Of a stretch of DNA of 64,000 nucleotides, positions 58,981 to 64,000 are shown in pieces. This DNA comes from Pseudomonas paralactis. Its GTDB lineage: Bacteria; Pseudomonadota; Gammaproteobacteria; Pseudomonadales; Pseudomonadaceae. The position numbers were made by a program, and so were the translations under genes. Every line of letters starts with the position of its first letter. Within the stretch, counting starts at the first letter, position 1. The DNA lies in the NCBI RefSeq assembly GCF_001439735.1, contig NZ_JYLN01000007.1, positions 248,001 through 312,000 of the forward strand. Reading direction: 5' to 3'. The notes under the pieces were generated by a model. That model did not search any database. It had not been told where the DNA came from and was given only the letters and a program-made list of their open reading frames with translations.

Positions 58981-60372
58981 ATGAGTGTGATCATTGCCCT
59001 GGCCGCGCTCGCGCTGCTGATGCTGGCCGCCTACCGTGGCTATAGCGTTATCCTGTTCGCCCCCATCGCAGCCCTCGGCGCAGTGCTGCTCACCGACCCC
59101 TCCGCCGTCGCCCCTGCCTTTACCGGGGTGTTCATGGAAAAGATGGTCGGTTTTATCAAGCTGTATTTCCCGGTGTTCCTGCTCGGTGCGGTATTCGGCA
59201 AGCTCATTGAGCTGTCGGGGTTTTCGCGCTCGATCGTGGCGGCTGCGATCCGCTTGCTGGGCACGCGCCAGGCGATGCTGGTGATCGTGCTGGTCTGCGC
59301 CCTGCTCACCTACGGTGGTGTGTCGCTGTTCGTGGTGGTGTTTGCGGTGTACCCGTTTGCCGCCGAGATGTTCCGCCAGAGCAATATCCCCAAGCGCCTG
59401 ATCCCGGCGACCATCGCCCTCGGCGCGTTCTCGTTCACCATGGACGCCCTGCCCGGCACGCCGCAGATCCAGAACATCATCCCCAGTACCTTCTTCAACA
59501 CCACCGCCTGGGCGGCGCCGTGGCTGGGGCTGATCGGCACGATCTTCGTGTTTTGCGCCGGTATGCTCTACCTCGCGCGCCAGCGCAACAAAGCCCAGCG
59601 CGCCGGTGAAGGCTATGGCACCGAGTTGCGCAATGAGCCGGAAACCGCCGACAACCTGAGCCTGCCCAACCCCTGGCTCGCGCTGTCGCCGCTGATCCTG
59701 GTGGGGGTCATGAACCTGCTGTTCACCCACTGGATCCCGCAGTGGTACGGCAAGACCCACAGCCTCAGCCTGCCAGGCATGAGCACGCCGGTGACCACCG
59801 AAATCGCCAAGCTCACCGCGATCTGGGCGGTGCAGGCGGCGTTGCTGGTGGGGATTATCGTGGTACTGGTGTTCGGCTTCTCCGCGATCAAAAGCAAGCT
59901 GGCCGAAGGCAGTAAAAGTGCGGTCAGCGGTGCGCTGCTGGCGGCAATGAACACCGCCTCGGAATACGGCTTTGGCGCAGTAATCGCCTCGCTGCCAGGC
60001 TTTCTGGTGCTGGCGGACTGGCTCAAGGGCATCCCCAACCCGCTGGTCAACGAAGCGATTACCGTGACCCTGCTGGCAGGTATCACCGGCTCGGCGTCCG
60101 GCGGCATGAGCATCGCCCTGGCGGCCATGTCCGAGAGCTTTATTTCAGCGGCCCATGCGGCCAATATCCCCCTTGAAGTGCTGCACCGGGTCGCGGCCAT
60201 GGCCAGCGGCGGCATGGACACCCTGCCCCACAACGGCGCGGTGATCACGCTGCTGGCGGTTACCGGGCTGACCCACCGCGAAGCCTACAAGGACATCTTC
60301 GGCATCACGATTATCAAGACCCTCGCGGTGTTCGTGGTGATCGGTACTTTCTATGCCACTGGCATTGTGTGA
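58981..60372 (+). CDS. GntP-family permease (probable 3-hydroxybutyrate transporter)
   Basis: The protein is 463 aa with about 11-12 TM helices. It has GntP-family blocks such as 'GAVFGKLIELSGFSRSIVAAAI' and 'TVTLLAGITGSASGGMSIAL'. GGAG lies about 9 bases upstream. Although GntP proteins are named for gluconate, the next gene and the activator point to 3-hydroxybutyrate, as for PA2004. It sits in the inner membrane. Confidence 0.88.
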   Translation: MSVIIALAALALLMLAAYRGYSVILFAPIAALGAVLLTDPSAVAPAFTGVFMEKMVGFIKLYFPVFLLGAVFGKLIELSGFSRSIVAAAIRLLGTRQAMLVIVLVCALLTYGGVSLFVVVFAVYPFAAEMFRQSNIPKRLIPATIALGAFSFTMDALPGTPQIQNIIPSTFFNTTAWAAPWLGLIGTIFVFCAGMLYLARQRNKAQRAGEGYGTELRNEPETADNLSLPNPWLALSPLILVGVMNLLFTHWIPQWYGKTHSLSLPGMSTPVTTEIAKLTAIWAVQAALLVGIIVVLVFGFSAIKSKLAEGSKSAVSGALLAAMNTASEYGFGAVIASLPGFLVLADWLKGIPNPLVNEAITVTLLAGITGSASGGMSIALAAMSESFISAAHAANIPLEVLHRVAAMASGGMDTLPHNGAVITLLAVTGLTHREAYKDIFGITIIKTLAVFVVIGTFYATGIV

Positions 60373-60379
60373 GGTTTTC

Positions 60380-61153
60380 ATGACGACGTTGAATGGCAAG
60401 ACCGCCCTGGTCACCGGCTCCACCAGCGGCATCGGCTTGGGGATAGCCCTGAGCCTGGCCAAGGCCGGCGCCAACCTGATTCTCAATGGCTTTGGCGATG
60501 CCAGCGCGGTGATCGCCCAAGTGCAGGCGTTTGGCGGCAAGGTCGGGCATCACCCGGCGGATGTCAGCGACCCGGCGCAGATCGCCGACATGCTCGCCTA
60601 CGCCGAGCGCGAGTTCGGTGGCGTGGATATTCTGGTCAACAATGCCGGCATCCAGCATGTGGCCGCGGTGGAAGACTTCCCGGTGGAGCGCTGGGATTCG
60701 ATTATCGCCATCAACCTGTCCTCGGTGTTCCACAGCACCCGTTTGAGCTTGCCGGGCATGAAGGCCAAGGGCTGGGGGCGTATCGTCAATATCGCCTCGG
60801 TGCATGGGCAAGTCGGCTCAGTGGGCAAGGCGGCGTATGTGGCGGCCAAGCATGGGGTGATCGGCCTGACCAAAGTGGTGGGCCTGGAAACCGCCACCAG
60901 CAACGTAACCTGCAACGCCATCTGTCCGGGCTGGGTGCTGACGCCGCTGGTGCAGAAGCAGATTGATGATCGTGTGGCCAGTGGGATCGACCCGCAACAG
61001 GCGCAGCAGGATTTGCTGGCTGAAAAGCAGCCGTCCCTGGAGTTTGTGACGCCGTCGCAGCTGGGTGAGCTGGTGCTGTTTTTGTGCAGCGAAGCTGGCG
61101 CCCAGGTGCGCGGTGCGGCATGGAATATCGACGGTGGCTGGCTGGCCCAATAA
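60380..61153 (+). CDS. bdhA: 3-hydroxybutyrate dehydrogenase
   Basis: The protein is 257 aa from ATG 60380 (TGAGG upstream; an in-frame ATG nine codons earlier lies in gntP). It is an SDR with 'TGSTSGIGLGIA', 'NNAGIQHV', Ser in 'NIASVHG', and 'YVAAKHG' Tyr/Lys. 'KQPSLEFVTPSQLGELVLFLCS' is typical of D-3-hydroxybutyrate dehydrogenases. It oxidises (R)-3-hydroxybutyrate to acetoacetate with NAD. Confidence 0.92.
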   Translation: MTTLNGKTALVTGSTSGIGLGIALSLAKAGANLILNGFGDASAVIAQVQAFGGKVGHHPADVSDPAQIADMLAYAEREFGGVDILVNNAGIQHVAAVEDFPVERWDSIIAINLSSVFHSTRLSLPGMKAKGWGRIVNIASVHGQVGSVGKAAYVAAKHGVIGLTKVVGLETATSNVTCNAICPGWVLTPLVQKQIDDRVASGIDPQQAQQDLLAEKQPSLEFVTPSQLGELVLFLCSEAGAQVRGAAWNIDGGWLAQ

Positions 61154-61175
61154 CCCCCAGACACCGGAGATCAAA

Positions 61176-61266
61176 ATGTGGGAGGGGGCTTGCTCCCGAT
61201 AGTAGTGTGTCAGGGTAGACATTTGTAACTGAACCACCGCTATCGGGAGCAAGCCCCCTCCCACAT
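61176..61266. repeat. REPIN of a third family (ATGTGGGAGGGGGCTTGC)
   Basis: The arms form a perfect 27-bp inverted repeat starting ATGTGGGAGGGGGCTTGCTC, 91 bp in all, between bdhA and the acetoacetyl-CoA synthetase gene. Confidence 0.9.
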
Positions 61267-61314
61267 TGGAACGCTATTGTTTGGAAGACCGATACTAGAA
61301 CAAGAGATTTCGCT

Positions 61315-63270
<1,956 letters not shown>

Positions 63271-63426
63271 ATGAAAGGTTTCAGCGCTGAGCCGCTGTTT
63301 TGAAGAAAAACCGTCAAGGCGTGCTATTTTTCCGGGGTAGTCATCCATTGATGCTCCTTGGGCCGATGTTCCTTGGGACAATGGGTGTGGTCATTTTTCA
63401 AAGCGTCGTGTTCAGGGCTTTTTTTC

Positions 63427-64000
63427 ATGAATGGAACATCCACCGGTAGCGAAGCCGCTGCATTGATCAAGCGGCTGGACTGGGCGCAAAGCCCCCTCGG
63501 TGAGGCCAGTGATTGGCCGCAAAGCCTGCGCACCGCCGTTGATATCGTCGTGCATTCACCGATGCCGATGGTGCTGCTGTGGGGTCCGCAACTCATACAA
63601 CTGTATAACGATGGTTTTGCCCAACTGGTGGGCAACAAGCATCCCGGCGCCCTGGGCCAGCCTGCGCACCAGACCTGGCCGGAACTGCAAAGCTTTGCTG
63701 CGCCGGTCTACGATGCAGTGCTCGGCGGCCAGGTGCGGACCTTCAGCGAGCAGCGTTTTGTATTGCAACGCGAATGTCGCGACACCGAAATCTGGCTCGA
63801 CCTGACCTACAGCCCGGTGCGCGATGAAAGCGGCCTGGTGGCAGGCATTCTGGTCACCGCTATCGAAACCAACGAACGGCGCAGCAAAACCCTGGAACTG
63901 CAACAGCGCTCCGAAGAGAGCCTCAAGGCCCAGCACAACACTGAGCAGCGCCTGCAACTGGCGCTGGCGGCGACCGATGCCGTGGGCACCTGGGACTGGG
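63427..64000 (+). CDS. PAS-domain sensor (probable hybrid histidine kinase), 3' end missing
   Basis: The frame from ATG 63427 stays open to the window edge; 191 residues are visible. It starts 'MNGTSTGSEAAALIKRLDWA' and continues with the common Pseudomonas sensor N-terminus 'SPLGEASDWPQSLRTAV' and 'PMPMVLLWGPQL', a first PAS-like domain (about 45-155), a short helical linker and the start of a second PAS ('GTWDW'). Kinase and receiver domains would lie beyond the edge. AGGG is about 10 bases upstream. Confidence 0.75.
   Translation, partial: MNGTSTGSEAAALIKRLDWAQSPLGEASDWPQSLRTAVDIVVHSPMPMVLLWGPQLIQLYNDGFAQLVGNKHPGALGQPAHQTWPELQSFAAPVYDAVLGGQVRTFSEQRFVLQRECRDTEIWLDLTYSPVRDESGLVAGILVTAIETNERRSKTLELQQRSEESLKAQHNTEQRLQLALAATDAVGTWDW

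Overview
The window looks like a piece of a Pseudomonas chromosome, most likely from the P. fluorescens group. The evidence is high-GC coding DNA, fluorescens-type REPIN palindromes between genes, an HSI-II-type type VI secretion locus, an alkB/praAB/fadL alkane block, yejABEF, and a 3-hydroxybutyrate operon beside a sigma-54 activator. No tRNA, rRNA, CRISPR array, insertion sequence or prophage gene was seen.

Layout. (1) 1-11 kb: the 3' part of a large DUF6543 (dermonecrotic-toxin-like) protein, an RND/MMPL exporter paired with a YCF48-like periplasmic protein, a Gfo/Idh/MocA oxidoreductase, and a secreted M10 (serralysin-like) metalloprotease with two RTX modules. (2) 11-28 kb: a lipid/hydrocarbon catabolic supercluster. 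On the minus strand lie an alpha/beta hydrolase, alkB, two PraA/B-type secreted proteins, a FadL-family porin, and fadE-fabG-maoC-thiolase-fadD. Divergent to them are a Baeyer-Villiger monooxygenase, an SDR and a PF10118 ferritin-like protein. Together they could take up an alkane, oxidise it terminally or subterminally, cleave the resulting ester and run the acid through beta-oxidation. The fadE and alkB promoter regions carry the same TTCAA-N8-TTGAA dyad. (3) 28-31 kb: a PTS EIIC-like/EAL fusion and two small unknown genes. (4) 31-50 kb: a T6SS locus in HSI-II order (tssA B C E F G, sfa, orfX-type lipoprotein, fha, tssJ K L M, stp1, stk1) with hcp divergent. The clpV/tssH gene normally found between tssG and sfa is absent. 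The tssA-hcp intergenic region has a good and a weaker sigma-54 promoter with two TGCGCA dyads between them, as expected for control by the cluster's own activator Sfa. (5) 50-57 kb: an aldo/keto reductase, DUF1543, a parvulin and yejABEF. (6) 57-63 kb: a sigma-54 activator (HbcR-like), a GntP permease, 3-hydroxybutyrate dehydrogenase and acetoacetyl-CoA synthetase, with a clear sigma-54 promoter and two GTCTC-N6-GAGAC dyads upstream of the permease. (7) 63.4 kb to the end: the start of a PAS sensor gene that runs off the window.

The main points of interest are the T6SS locus without its unfoldase, the putative shared operator of the hydrocarbon genes, and two self-contained sigma-54 circuits whose promoters and candidate activator sites can be read directly.
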